Source of the DNA: a virus
Strand: one strand, 5' to 3'
DNA length: 64,000 nt
IMG/VR virus record: IMGVR_UViG_3300033143_008750
Span: 1-64,000 of that record
A program made the translations under genes and the position numbers. Positions 56,992 through 64,000 of the stretch are shown piece by piece (positions within the stretch are counted from its first letter, which is position 1; each line of letters starts with the position of its first letter). The notes under the pieces are model-generated. The model was not told the origin of the DNA, did not search any database, and saw only the letters and a program-made list of their open reading frames with translations.

Positions 56992-57057
56992 GAGAAAGGT
57001 GGACTTTCTCAAGCAGCAAGGGATTCTTGCAGCAAGCAGACGATACGGAGGGTATCG
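56992..57057 (+). promoter_or_regulatory. Three-hairpin leader, RBS in the last loop
   Basis: GAGAAAG-GTGGA-CTTTCTC (56992-57010), GCAAG-GGATT-CTTGC (57016-57030) and CGATAC-GGAGG-GTATCG (57041-57057). The ribosome binding site GGAGG is the loop of the third. Candidate riboswitch or protein-bound control element; no known class recognised. Confidence 0.65.
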
Positions 57058-57059
57058 AA

Positions 57060-58133
57060 GTGAGTGAAAGAAAATACGATTTAGCCGTGTTCATCGGCCG
57101 TATGCAGCCCTTACACAACGGGCATGTACAAAACATCCAAAACGCCCTCGAAATTGCAGACAATGTTCTGGTTATCGTAGGCTCAGCAAATCAACCCCGT
57201 ACTCCCAGAAATCCGTTCACGGTAAATGAACGTGCTGAAATGATATATTCAGTTTTCGGCGAAGATTGTGACCGTGTACAAGTCGAAGGAGTTGAAGATT
57301 ATTACCCTGACGCACTCTGGCTCAAAGATGTCCAGACTGTAGCGCACAAGCACATTATCGGCGCGGATATAGAACACTTTACTGATGCAAAAGTAGCAAT
57401 TCTCGGCCACGACAAAGATCACACAAGTTTCTATCTGAATGAGTTTCCTACCTGGGATTTCATTGAGATTGGTCATCGACTTCGACAAGCAAAGTTTCCT
57501 AGAATTATTGATGCGACTAACATTCGCAATGCATATTTCGACGGTGATTTCGACCACATTGTCGATCAAATTCCAGCAGAAGTTTCTGCCTTCATGCAGA
57601 AATTCTACAAAACTCCAAAATACAATATGCTTGTTGAAGAACAAGCATACATCACTCGTTACAAAGAAGAATGGTCAGCAGCACCTTATGCGCCAACTTT
57701 CGTAACGACTGACGCAGTTGTTGTACAAAGCGGCCACGTACTTTTAGTCAAAAGACGCACCGCACCTGGAAAAGGTCTTTGGGCACTCCCAGGCGGCTTT
57801 TTGAATCAAACTGAACGTTTAGAAGATGGCGTGATTCGCGAGCTACGTGAGGAAACAAAATTGAAAGTTCCCGTCAAAGTCTTAGAGGGCAGCATACAGC
57901 ACAAGCACACGACAGTATTTGATGCGCCTAACAGAAGCTTACGGGGCCGCACAATCACAAACGCATTTCTCATTGATCTTGCTGCGCAGCCTAAGCTGCC
58001 TAAGGTCAAAGGCGCTGACGATGCAGAAGAAGCCAAATGGTTTCCTCTAAATGTAGTTGACGCAATGGGAAGTATTCTTTTCGAAGATCACAAGCTAATC
58101 ATCCAAACGATGGTTGCGAAGTTGGAGAACTAA
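57060..58133 (+). CDS. nadM: Bifunctional NMN adenylyltransferase / Nudix hydrolase
   Basis: 357 residues from GTG 57060, eight bases after GGAGG. The N-terminal nucleotidyltransferase (VFIGRMQPLHNGHVQNI with the H-x-GH motif; later IIDATNIRNAYF) joins NMN and ATP to make NAD+. The C-terminal Nudix domain has GGFLNQTERLEDGVIRELRE, with all box residues, and may hydrolyse ADP-ribose or related dinucleotides. This domain order is known for NadM-Nudix proteins. With the NAMPT gene it completes salvage from nicotinamide. Confidence 0.93.
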   Translation: MSERKYDLAVFIGRMQPLHNGHVQNIQNALEIADNVLVIVGSANQPRTPRNPFTVNERAEMIYSVFGEDCDRVQVEGVEDYYPDALWLKDVQTVAHKHIIGADIEHFTDAKVAILGHDKDHTSFYLNEFPTWDFIEIGHRLRQAKFPRIIDATNIRNAYFDGDFDHIVDQIPAEVSAFMQKFYKTPKYNMLVEEQAYITRYKEEWSAAPYAPTFVTTDAVVVQSGHVLLVKRRTAPGKGLWALPGGFLNQTERLEDGVIRELREETKLKVPVKVLEGSIQHKHTTVFDAPNRSLRGRTITNAFLIDLAAQPKLPKVKGADDAEEAKWFPLNVVDAMGSILFEDHKLIIQTMVAKLEN

Positions 58134-58135
58134 TC

Positions 58136-58435
58136 GTGGAATTCGGCGATAAAGTATTTGTAGTAACCTCTGATAAAGTTGTTGAAGGAACAATATGTCA
58201 TCACATTTCTCACAGAGGAGTTGTGACAGGATACTCAGTTCGCAGCGAAGAATTACAGTCATTCCCAGAGACTACAAATTTTGCAAAGAGAAGCATTTTT
58301 GTTGACGAGAAAGACGCGAACAAAGCACTATTCAAGAAAAAATTGAAGGCAGACAAAACAATAGTAATACCTGCCTCAGACAAAGTAGGTGACAGGCACT
58401 GGATAACAGCCCACAAAAGAGGCGCGCACAGATAA
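58136..58435 (+). CDS. SH3-like paralogue with element (NAD island 1)
   Basis: 99 residues from GTG. MEFGDKVFVVTSDKVVEGTI starts a barrel; DANKALFKKKLKADKTIV is the element, glycine missing, with a 30-residue extension. One of three similar genes in a row between the two NAD genes. Confidence 0.66.
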   Translation: MEFGDKVFVVTSDKVVEGTICHHISHRGVVTGYSVRSEELQSFPETTNFAKRSIFVDEKDANKALFKKKLKADKTIVIPASDKVGDRHWITAHKRGAHR

Positions 58436-58707
58436 TGAATAAAGGTGACACAGTATTTGTAATTCATCACTCGCAAAACGTTTTTTCTGGCGTACTCGGT
58501 GATGAGGTTGACGCAGGAGCACAAGGATTTTATACTCGCTGGGGTTCAGGACACATGATTTATTTTCGTACAGGGGCCATTTCAGGGCCTGAATCAGTAA
58601 CAACAAGTCTTTACAGCGATGAAAATATTTTCTGCACAAAGGACGCTGCGAAAAAAGAAATATTTATGAGAACCTTACGCTGGCCACGATTGAGAAATAT
58701 AGCATGA
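58435..58707 (+). CDS. SH3-like paralogue with element (NAD island 2)
   Basis: 90 residues. NKGDTVFVIHHSQNVFSGVLG then DAAKKEIFMRTLRWPRLRN; the glycine has become tryptophan. TAATG coupled to its predecessor. Confidence 0.66.
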   Translation: MNKGDTVFVIHHSQNVFSGVLGDEVDAGAQGFYTRWGSGHMIYFRTGAISGPESVTTSLYSDENIFCTKDAAKKEIFMRTLRWPRLRNIA

Positions 58708-58973
58708 AATTTCCAATTGATACTAAAGTATATGCAATCTTCGGCGGCAAGGTTCATATGTCATACGTGAGAGCGCAGAGCAGGCAGTACAAAGAATTTA
58801 TGAGACTTCATTTGTTTGCTAAAATAACAGTGATTAATGAACACGATGTTCCGATGATTATTGACTTACATCCAGATGATGTTTACAAGGACAAAGTAGT
58901 AGCACAAAAAGTTTTATTTGAAAGAAGATTGAGAGGAATTCCCGAAAACACAAGATATGAATTGGAGGATTGA
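58704..58973 (+). CDS. SH3-like paralogue with element (NAD island 3)
   Basis: 89 residues. PIDTKVYAIFGGKVHMSYV then KVVAQKVLFERRLRGIPENT, the classic element plus a short tail. ATGA coupled. Function unknown. Confidence 0.68.
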   Translation: MKFPIDTKVYAIFGGKVHMSYVRAQSRQYKEFMRLHLFAKITVINEHDVPMIIDLHPDDVYKDKVVAQKVLFERRLRGIPENTRYELED

Positions 58974-58974
58974 C

Positions 58975-59172
58975 ATGAACAATTTACAGCTTATCAGAGA
59001 AGTAGCATATCAGGAACGCATTCATCGTGAGCTACATGGTGTTGAAGCTAGCAAAGCTTATTTGAGGGTTTTGCGCAAGGCAGCATCGGTAGCAGACGTT
59101 GAAGGCGTATTTGCTGATGTAACATTTAACGACTACGGATTGGCCGAAGGCGGCCCCTTCGTAAAACACTAA
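58975..59172 (+). CDS. Small helical protein, unknown
   Basis: 65 residues. NLQLIREVAYQERIHRELHG, mainly helix. GGAGG (58964-58968) upstream. Unrecognised. Confidence 0.6.
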   Translation: MNNLQLIREVAYQERIHRELHGVEASKAYLRVLRKAASVADVEGVFADVTFNDYGLAEGGPFVKH

Positions 59173-59194
59173 GTCCTGCAGTGGAGCGGGCATA

Positions 59195-59213
59195 ATTGTA
59201 AGGAGATTACAAT
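59195..59213 (+). promoter_or_regulatory. Hairpin presenting the NAMPT ribosome binding site
   Basis: ATTGTAA (59195-59201), loop GGAGA, TTACAAT (59207-59213). The ATG begins in the second arm at 59212. It has the same plan as the hairpin of the NMNAT gene. Confidence 0.75.
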
Positions 59214-60744
59214 GAGCATTATTCAAGAAATTAGAGAAACATACGGAGTAGCTGGTGACACAGATAGCTACAAATTCTCACACCCTGACCAGTATCCAGT
59301 AGGAACGACCAGGTTGATGAGTCACATTTTTGCACGAGGCAGTACAAAAGGTGCAGACGGCCTTCCGCTGTTTACGAAAGTGCAGTGGGCTGGAATGCAG
59401 CTAGTAATCAAAGAGCACCTCGACCGTCAGTTGACGCACAGGCAGGTTGACAACCTTATTGCTTTCCAAAGAGAACACATGTTCGGACTTGAACTAAATG
59501 CACTGGAAGTTGCACTTCGCGCAGTAGTTGACGATTACCTCGGCTACATGCCTGTCAGGATCCGCGCAATTCAGGAAGGTCTGGTCGTTCCGATCGGTCA
59601 AATCCTTGCTACAGTTGAAACTACTGTAGAAGATGCGCGTGTAATTGCACTAACAACGTATATCGAAACAATGATTATGCGTGTCTGGGCACCTACAACA
59701 GTTGCAACAACATCCTACCACATCAAAGAAATCATTTACGATGGTTTGCTGAAATCAGCAGATGAGCCAGATTTTGAGATCCCGTTCAAGCTACATGACT
59801 TCGGTTCTCGCGGTGTGTCAAGCATGGAGAGCGCAGCATTCCTTGGCGCAGCACACTTGTTCAATTTCCAAGGCAGTGACACGACAGTTGGTGTTATGGC
59901 AGCAAACATCGGGTACCATTCTGATATGACTGGCCGCAGCATCTTTGCTACGGAGCACAGCACAACGACAACGTTTGGTCGTTACGGCGAAGAAGCATTT
60001 GTTAAGCAGGTGTTTTCCAAGGCTGCAAAGCCAGGCGCGATCTTTGCTACAGTAATAGATAGTTACGATCCTATTAACTTTGTTGATGTTATCGCACCGA
60101 AGTTCAGGGATCGCCTACGCAAATCAGGTGCAACATGGGTGCTTCGTCCAGACAGTGGTGATCCTGTCATCACACCAGTAGAAATGGTACGCAGGCTTGC
60201 AAAAACATATGGATTCACTTACAATAGTAAGGGCTACAAGGTTCTTGACAACGTGCGTGTACTCCAAGGCGACGGCATTGATATTAACGATGTTAGAGCA
60301 ATCATTAACCTGCTACTTGAAGAAAACTGGAGCATAAGCAACATTGCTTTTGGAATGGGTGGTGGTCTGTTACAGAAGAACAACAGAGACACGCTCAAGT
60401 TTGCAATGAAGGCTTGCGCAAGGTATGAAGATGGTCAATGGATCGACGTTTACAAAGATCCTATCATTTACGACGCAACGACCTGGGAACCAATTAGCTC
60501 TAGCTTCAAGAAATCAATGGCTGGACGCTTAGAGTTGGTTCACAACGAGGTAACTGACGACTACAAAACCGTACGCATTGAGGAAGTTAACGACTACGTA
60601 GTACAGGGTTACAAGCCAATGCTTGAGACGGTTTGGGATGCAGGCGAACTCATACGCGATATGACTATGGATCAGGTGCGTGAAAACGCTAAACTTCCAG
60701 CAGAACGTATTGCAATTGAGAAAGTAGTAGCCGAAACTGCCTAA
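59212..60744 (+). CDS. nadV: Nicotinamide phosphoribosyltransferase
   Basis: 510 residues, typical NAMPT length. It makes NMN from nicotinamide and PRPP. Recognisable: AGDTDSYKFSHPDQYPVGTT at the start, LHDFGSRGVSSMESAA (about residue 195) carrying the His region near the active site, GVMAANIGYHSDMTG, ATVIDSYDPINFVD, RKSGATWVLRPDSGDPV (PRPP phosphate site). Complete and likely active. It follows four small genes after the NMNAT gene, so the two form an NAD+ salvage route. Confidence 0.96.
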   Translation: MSIIQEIRETYGVAGDTDSYKFSHPDQYPVGTTRLMSHIFARGSTKGADGLPLFTKVQWAGMQLVIKEHLDRQLTHRQVDNLIAFQREHMFGLELNALEVALRAVVDDYLGYMPVRIRAIQEGLVVPIGQILATVETTVEDARVIALTTYIETMIMRVWAPTTVATTSYHIKEIIYDGLLKSADEPDFEIPFKLHDFGSRGVSSMESAAFLGAAHLFNFQGSDTTVGVMAANIGYHSDMTGRSIFATEHSTTTTFGRYGEEAFVKQVFSKAAKPGAIFATVIDSYDPINFVDVIAPKFRDRLRKSGATWVLRPDSGDPVITPVEMVRRLAKTYGFTYNSKGYKVLDNVRVLQGDGIDINDVRAIINLLLEENWSISNIAFGMGGGLLQKNNRDTLKFAMKACARYEDGQWIDVYKDPIIYDATTWEPISSSFKKSMAGRLELVHNEVTDDYKTVRIEEVNDYVVQGYKPMLETVWDAGELIRDMTMDQVRENAKLPAERIAIEKVVAETA

Positions 60745-60750
60745 ACTGAA

Positions 60751-60784
60751 CGGGACGGTGCTCACATAGCATCGTCCCTTTCTT
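60751..60784 (+). terminator. Rho-independent terminator after nadV
   Basis: GGGACGGTGCT (60752-60762), CACAT, AGCATCGTCCC (60768-60778), then TTTCTT. Confidence 0.9.
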
Positions 60785-60796
60785 AGGAGAAAAGTA

Positions 60797-61027
60797 ATGA
60801 CTGTTTATCAATTATTGATAGAAAATATGACAACGCTAGGCCACATGGGTTCTAGCCCGACAACTATTTCTCGTAATCTTTACTCTAGTCTTGGCACAGC
60901 ACAGGCTCATGCCAAACTTAATTACCAGAAAGATATTATTTGGACGAAATTGGGAGCGATGTCTTGGTCAAGTGGTGATCTTATACATGTTATGTACACA
61001 ATCCGAGCAATCGAAGTTATTGATTGA
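60797..61027 (+). CDS. Small phage protein, unknown
   Basis: 76 residues. SPTTISRNLYSSLGTAQAHAKLNY; AGGAG precedes it. It is read through past the terminator or from an unseen promoter. Unrecognised. Confidence 0.6.
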   Translation: MTVYQLLIENMTTLGHMGSSPTTISRNLYSSLGTAQAHAKLNYQKDIIWTKLGAMSWSSGDLIHVMYTIRAIEVID

Positions 61028-61036
61028 GAGAACAAC

Positions 61037-61747
61037 ATGAAATATACATTCACACCTAATATAAGAACAGTTGCTCAATTCAAACCTGTATGGACAACTG
61101 ACATTATCAAAAACGAACCGATGATGTTTTCAGCCGATCCTGCATTTGCGCATACACACGGTCGCTCTCTAACTAGAGAGATTACAAGAATGTTGCTCCA
61201 CAGCAAAGAATACAAAGAAATTGTAATGTTTGCACCGCAAGATGATTTTTTCACAGTAATCGACACCCGCGTTACTATGACGATGAAGGGCATGTATCCT
61301 TCAATCCCAGGATGGCACTGTGATGATATACCTCGCAGCAGAACAACAGGCCAGCCCGTGTTGCACGGTGTCAATCCGTTTGTACAACATTTCATGGTGA
61401 TTCTCTCCGATCAGGAAAGCACAGTCTCCGCTACGGAATTTCTAAATATGACGGTTGAGCTAGACATTGACCTTGCAAACGTATGGCAGAGCGTAGACCA
61501 TGGAATCAACGAGAGAATGGATACTTATCGTATACACCAGAAAGAAACTGATAACCATATGAATCCAATGACGAGCTTTATCAAACCAGGTGACATTGTT
61601 CGATTCAATCAGGAAGCGATTCACAGAGCCTCTCCGACAATCACCCCAGGATGGCGATTCTTCTACAGACTCAGCATAACGCACAGAAAGCCCGCTAACG
61701 AAGTCCGAAATCAAGTACAGGTGTATGCATCAGAAAATGGTTGGTAA
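61037..61747 (+). CDS. 2OG-Fe(II) oxygenase-like protein
   Basis: 236 residues. YPSIPGWHCDDIPRSR gives H-x-D of the iron site, AIHRASPTI the distal His, and GWRFFYRLSITH the 2-oxoglutarate Arg. Spacing fits the dioxygenase jelly roll. Phage members may modify DNA, protein or small molecules; the substrate is unknown. Confidence 0.72.
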   Translation: MKYTFTPNIRTVAQFKPVWTTDIIKNEPMMFSADPAFAHTHGRSLTREITRMLLHSKEYKEIVMFAPQDDFFTVIDTRVTMTMKGMYPSIPGWHCDDIPRSRTTGQPVLHGVNPFVQHFMVILSDQESTVSATEFLNMTVELDIDLANVWQSVDHGINERMDTYRIHQKETDNHMNPMTSFIKPGDIVRFNQEAIHRASPTITPGWRFFYRLSITHRKPANEVRNQVQVYASENGW

Positions 61748-61989
61748 GAGCTTAGAGGAGCTTACAGACGGTCATATAATTTTTGACCCCTCTGCAACCG
61801 CTTGATTTCATTGAGGTTTCTGATACCTGAATAGAGGAAAAGGTCTGTTATAGACTGACTGATACACTGACCTGCCTTGCGATCAATTAAAACGTAAGTT
61901 ATTGATTGTATTACAATGAACCGTAATAAAATCAACGACTTAAGTGCAAAAATTAATTCTAACTGACTGATATCCTTAGGATTAAAGAT
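61748..61989 (+). other. Intergenic region with repeats
   Basis: No gene. Contains TAAGTTATTGATTG (61895-61908), inverted AAATCAACGACTTA (61929-61942), variant TAACTGACTGATAT (61959-61972) followed by CCTTAGG, matching the order at 26.4 kb. Confidence 0.65.
61895..61972. repeat. Three copies of the 14-mer repeat, one inverted
   Basis: Two near-consensus copies and one variant in the order direct, inverted, direct, ending 17 bases before the -35 box at 61990. Confidence 0.7.
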
Positions 61990-62018
61990 TTGACTTTTTC
62001 CTTCCACATCTGTATAAT
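61990..62018 (+). promoter_or_regulatory. Sigma70-type promoter
   Basis: TTGACT (61990-61995), 17 bases, TATAAT (62013-62018). Leader TTACTTAACGATCAGGAAACAGG is a diverged copy of the one at 26490. Confidence 0.88.
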
Positions 62019-62049
62019 TTACTTAACGATCAGGAAACAGGACAACACT

Positions 62050-62439
62050 ATGTCGATTACCAAAGCAAGTCTCCCGCAAATTCGCAAAGACATTAATGCT
62101 GCACTCGCAACAATCGAAAAAAAGCATAATCTCAGATTCAGTATCGGCGCCATCACGTATGAGGTAGGCGCAAGCTTACGCACGAAGCTTGAAGCAGTAT
62201 CGACTGCTGACCATACAGGCAACGCGATCAATCCTGACAAAATCAAATTCGAAAAGAATGCTTGGAGAGTTGGCGTGAAGAAAGACGCTTTCGGCCAAAC
62301 GTTTACGTCGAATCGCAAGCACTTCACGATTACGGGACTCAACACTCGCGCTCCGAAATATCCCATTCAAGCAGTAACGGCCAGTGGAAAGCGTTACAAG
62401 TTTCCAGTGAGCCATCTTCCTTCTAGCCTGCAAGCTTAA
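62050..62439 (+). CDS. Conserved phage protein, unknown
   Basis: 129 residues from ATG 62050 (MSITKASLPQIRKDIN). AALATIEKKHNLRFSIGAITYE is a recurring phage motif of unknown role. Strong promoter suggests high early expression. Confidence 0.72.
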   Translation: MSITKASLPQIRKDINAALATIEKKHNLRFSIGAITYEVGASLRTKLEAVSTADHTGNAINPDKIKFEKNAWRVGVKKDAFGQTFTSNRKHFTITGLNTRAPKYPIQAVTASGKRYKFPVSHLPSSLQA

Positions 62440-62441
62440 TA

Positions 62442-62813
62442 ATGCCTAGCATTTCACCGCTCTCTAGTTTGAATAACGACGCCGATGTCCTCAGGGATCT
62501 TCGGCGTCGTGTTAGAGAAATGAAAGCCGCAGAAAAGGATAGTAAACAAGGATATAGTGCTTGCATCAAATTCTATGAACGAATTCTAGAATGCGTCCCT
62601 GACATAGACTATGAGAGCATTTATCGCGCCGCTGCCGCAGGCGTTACTATGCGCAATACTGAAATTGATCGTTTGCAAAGAATCATTTATGACAATGTTC
62701 CTAATGCAGTAGAACTAATAAATGAAGCTCCGCAAGCGTTAGGACGCAATGTAGTGAGGGAACACGAACTTAAACTCAAAACGTTTAAGAATAAATTGAA
62801 AGATGGAGATTAA
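62442..62813 (+). CDS. Helical phage protein, unknown
   Basis: 123 residues, helical with a coiled start (DVLRDLRRRVREMKAAEKDS). Follows its predecessor by two bases. Unrecognised. Confidence 0.62.
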   Translation: MPSISPLSSLNNDADVLRDLRRRVREMKAAEKDSKQGYSACIKFYERILECVPDIDYESIYRAAAAGVTMRNTEIDRLQRIIYDNVPNAVELINEAPQALGRNVVREHELKLKTFKNKLKDGD

Positions 62814-62815
62814 CA

Positions 62816-63088
62816 ATGAAAATCACAGATTGTAAGGATTTTGAGGACGATGATTCGACTGTAACTGTGAGAACTATTCTCGGAGTAACTTCTGAGGGTT
62901 GCGGAGTTATAGAACGCGAATTTGAGTACGAGGATGAGGATGAGAACAGCAGGACTTTCGGCGAAACATTGACGGGTCTTGAAACAATCCTCGAAATGGT
63001 TGATCTTGACGAGCAGGTTCTTCGCACGTTGGAGGAACTTTCGGAAGAGATTACCGCAGACGATTTAACTCTGGTTGAGGACGAATAA
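62816..63088 (+). CDS. Acidic phage protein, unknown
   Basis: 90 residues, acidic throughout (FEYEDEDENSRTFGETLTGL). GGAG site upstream. Possible DNA mimic by composition only. Confidence 0.62.
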   Translation: MKITDCKDFEDDDSTVTVRTILGVTSEGCGVIEREFEYEDEDENSRTFGETLTGLETILEMVDLDEQVLRTLEELSEEITADDLTLVEDE

Positions 63089-63089
63089 C

Positions 63090-63305
63090 ATGGCTAAGAA
63101 AACCCCGACAGATGTACGCGGGTATATCTATGAAGTAGGCCAAGAGATTGCAATGGCTAAAAGTTCGTACAGCATGGCCTCAGGCGCTCATGTAGAGATT
63201 CGTACAATATCAAAGGTCGATGGTGAAAAGGTCTATGTTGCAGGTTCAAACGGAACTGGCAATTACTGGCTCAGAAATCACGACAATGCAGCTATTTTGG
63301 ACTAA
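63090..63305 (+). CDS. Small basic protein, unknown
   Basis: 71 residues. GYIYEVGQEIAMAKSSYSMA then a barrel-like stretch (EIRTISKVDGEKVYVAGSNG). The ATG at 63090 was chosen over an in-frame TTG at 63075. Unrecognised. Confidence 0.62.
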   Translation: MAKKTPTDVRGYIYEVGQEIAMAKSSYSMASGAHVEIRTISKVDGEKVYVAGSNGTGNYWLRNHDNAAILD

Positions 63306-63307
63306 TC

Positions 63308-63679
63308 ATGTCTGATTATTATAATACAATCGGCCAGCGGTTCGAAAAAGAAAAGAACGCCCTCGTTCCGAAGCGCGACTACATAGACGGTCATCCTCTT
63401 GAGGATAAGATTCGTAGAATCGTATTCAAATCTGGCCTCAAGTACCCAAATCACGATGCCGCAGGACAATTCAATCTCAAAATACAGACTGCAATCAGAA
63501 CTATCACATCTAAAACGTATTCAGATATGTTCGGCGCGATCAAGTACACAGCAAATGAAATATTATGCGGCGAAGAGGTTGAACAGCATCTTGACTACAT
63601 TTTTGCAGAACTGGAAGAATATCAAAAAGACGTTAAAGCATTGGTTCTCAAGCATATTAAGGAATTGCAAGACTTGTAG
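63308..63679 (+). CDS. Helical phage protein, unknown
   Basis: 123 residues. LEDKIRRIVFKSGLKYPNHD and HLDYIFAELEEYQKDVKALV. Two bases after its predecessor. Unrecognised. Confidence 0.62.
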   Translation: MSDYYNTIGQRFEKEKNALVPKRDYIDGHPLEDKIRRIVFKSGLKYPNHDAAGQFNLKIQTAIRTITSKTYSDMFGAIKYTANEILCGEEVEQHLDYIFAELEEYQKDVKALVLKHIKELQDL

Positions 63680-63722
63680 AATTGTGCTATACTAAATACA
63701 TCCATTGATTGGAGAAACAGAC

Positions 63723-64000
63723 ATGGCCAAGCCCAAAAAGCGGAAAAGCAAATACTTCGTAAACGTTCCTGATATGAGCATCATTCAGAGGACGCACAAG
63801 AATCACGGGCATATGGTGTGGCAGGCGCTGCATTATGCACAGTACGAAATGACAGACAAAGGTCTCAAGAAAGCTGCAATCGAGTATGCTAAGAAAAGCA
63901 AGCTTGATTTTAAACTTCTGAATGTCTTGACAGACAAGGAATTAACTATGTTCGGCAAGTACGCACTGATCCTGAATGGCGGTGGCGAATTGACCGAAGA
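63723..64000 (+). CDS. Conserved phage protein, partial at window end
   Basis: At least 92 residues, running off the window. A basic start (MAKPKKRKSKYFVNVPDM), then VWQALHYAQYEMTDKGLKKA. I have seen this family in phages but it has no assigned role. TGGAG precedes the ATG. Confidence 0.7.
   Translation, partial: MAKPKKRKSKYFVNVPDMSIIQRTHKNHGHMVWQALHYAQYEMTDKGLKKAAIEYAKKSKLDFKLLNVLTDKELTMFGKYALILNGGGELTE

Noticed and set aside
1-64000. CRISPR arrays, insertion sequences, integrase or attachment sites
   Set aside because: None seen; the repeats present are promoter-linked 14-mers without regular spacers.

Overview
This 64-kb window is a piece of a large, strictly lytic, T4-related bacteriophage genome. 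Evidence: rIIA and rIIB homologues, an ATP-dependent DNA ligase, a GH108 endolysin with likely lysis partners, long beta-rich virion proteins, late promoter boxes of the T4 type (GATAAATA/TATAAATA) and tightly packed, mostly overlapping genes that run almost entirely on the + strand. Only one convincing gene lies on the - strand. No integrase, transposase or CRISPR array was seen. A circularly permuted two-piece tmRNA together with DUF1289- and DUF6356-type proteins points to an alphaproteobacterial host; that host call is inference.

Layout. 1-7.9 kb: an endonuclease VII-like HNH protein, tRNA-Leu, a swarm of very small proteins, peptidyl-tRNA hydrolase (PTH2 type) and a GIY-YIG-like protein. 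7.94-8.73 kb: almost 800 bases without a gene, dense in UUCG/GNRA hairpins and containing a tRNA-like cloverleaf. 8.7-20 kb: glycosyltransferase-like protein, DUF2958-like protein, SET-domain protein, DNA ligase, WGR-like protein, membrane proteins, a LemA-like protein and a tandem array of small paralogues. 20.03-20.44 kb: permuted tmRNA. 20.4-32.9 kb: kinase-like protein, ErpA/IscA-type protein, CCA-adding enzyme, more small paralogues and a DHH phosphoesterase. 32.9-44.2 kb: nuclease and late virion proteins. 44.5-52 kb: regulators, cyclic-phosphate-type receiver, L7/L12-like protein, rIIA, rIIB. 52-54.9 kb: ClpP-like protease and lysis genes. 54.9-61.7 kb: SLOG-like protein, NMN adenylyltransferase-Nudix, nicotinamide phosphoribosyltransferase and a 2OG-Fe(II) oxygenase-like protein. 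62-64 kb: further conserved small phage proteins.

How it works together. Three systems stand out. (1) A translation-rescue kit: tmRNA, tRNAs, CCA-adding enzyme, PTH2, an L7/L12-like protein and ClpP. (2) An NAD+ rebuilding route from nicotinamide (NAMPT plus NMNAT), whose two genes both display their ribosome binding site in the loop of a perfect hairpin. (3) A family of about thirty otherwise different small proteins sharing a short element F-x-x-x-L-x-G with basic neighbours, placed at the very N-terminus or very C-terminus; I know no description of it.

Regulation is legible in the DNA. Sixteen sigma70-type promoters are seen, most with exact 17-base spacing; a 14-base repeat TAAGTCNTTGATTT clusters upstream of several; three share an identical leader; and at least five small genes appear leaderless. 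At six late genes the late promoter lies inside an inverted repeat that would hide the ribosome binding site in read-through transcripts but not in transcripts from the late promoter itself, the arrangement known for T4 gene e. Names given to proteins rest on motif recognition by eye; no database search was run.
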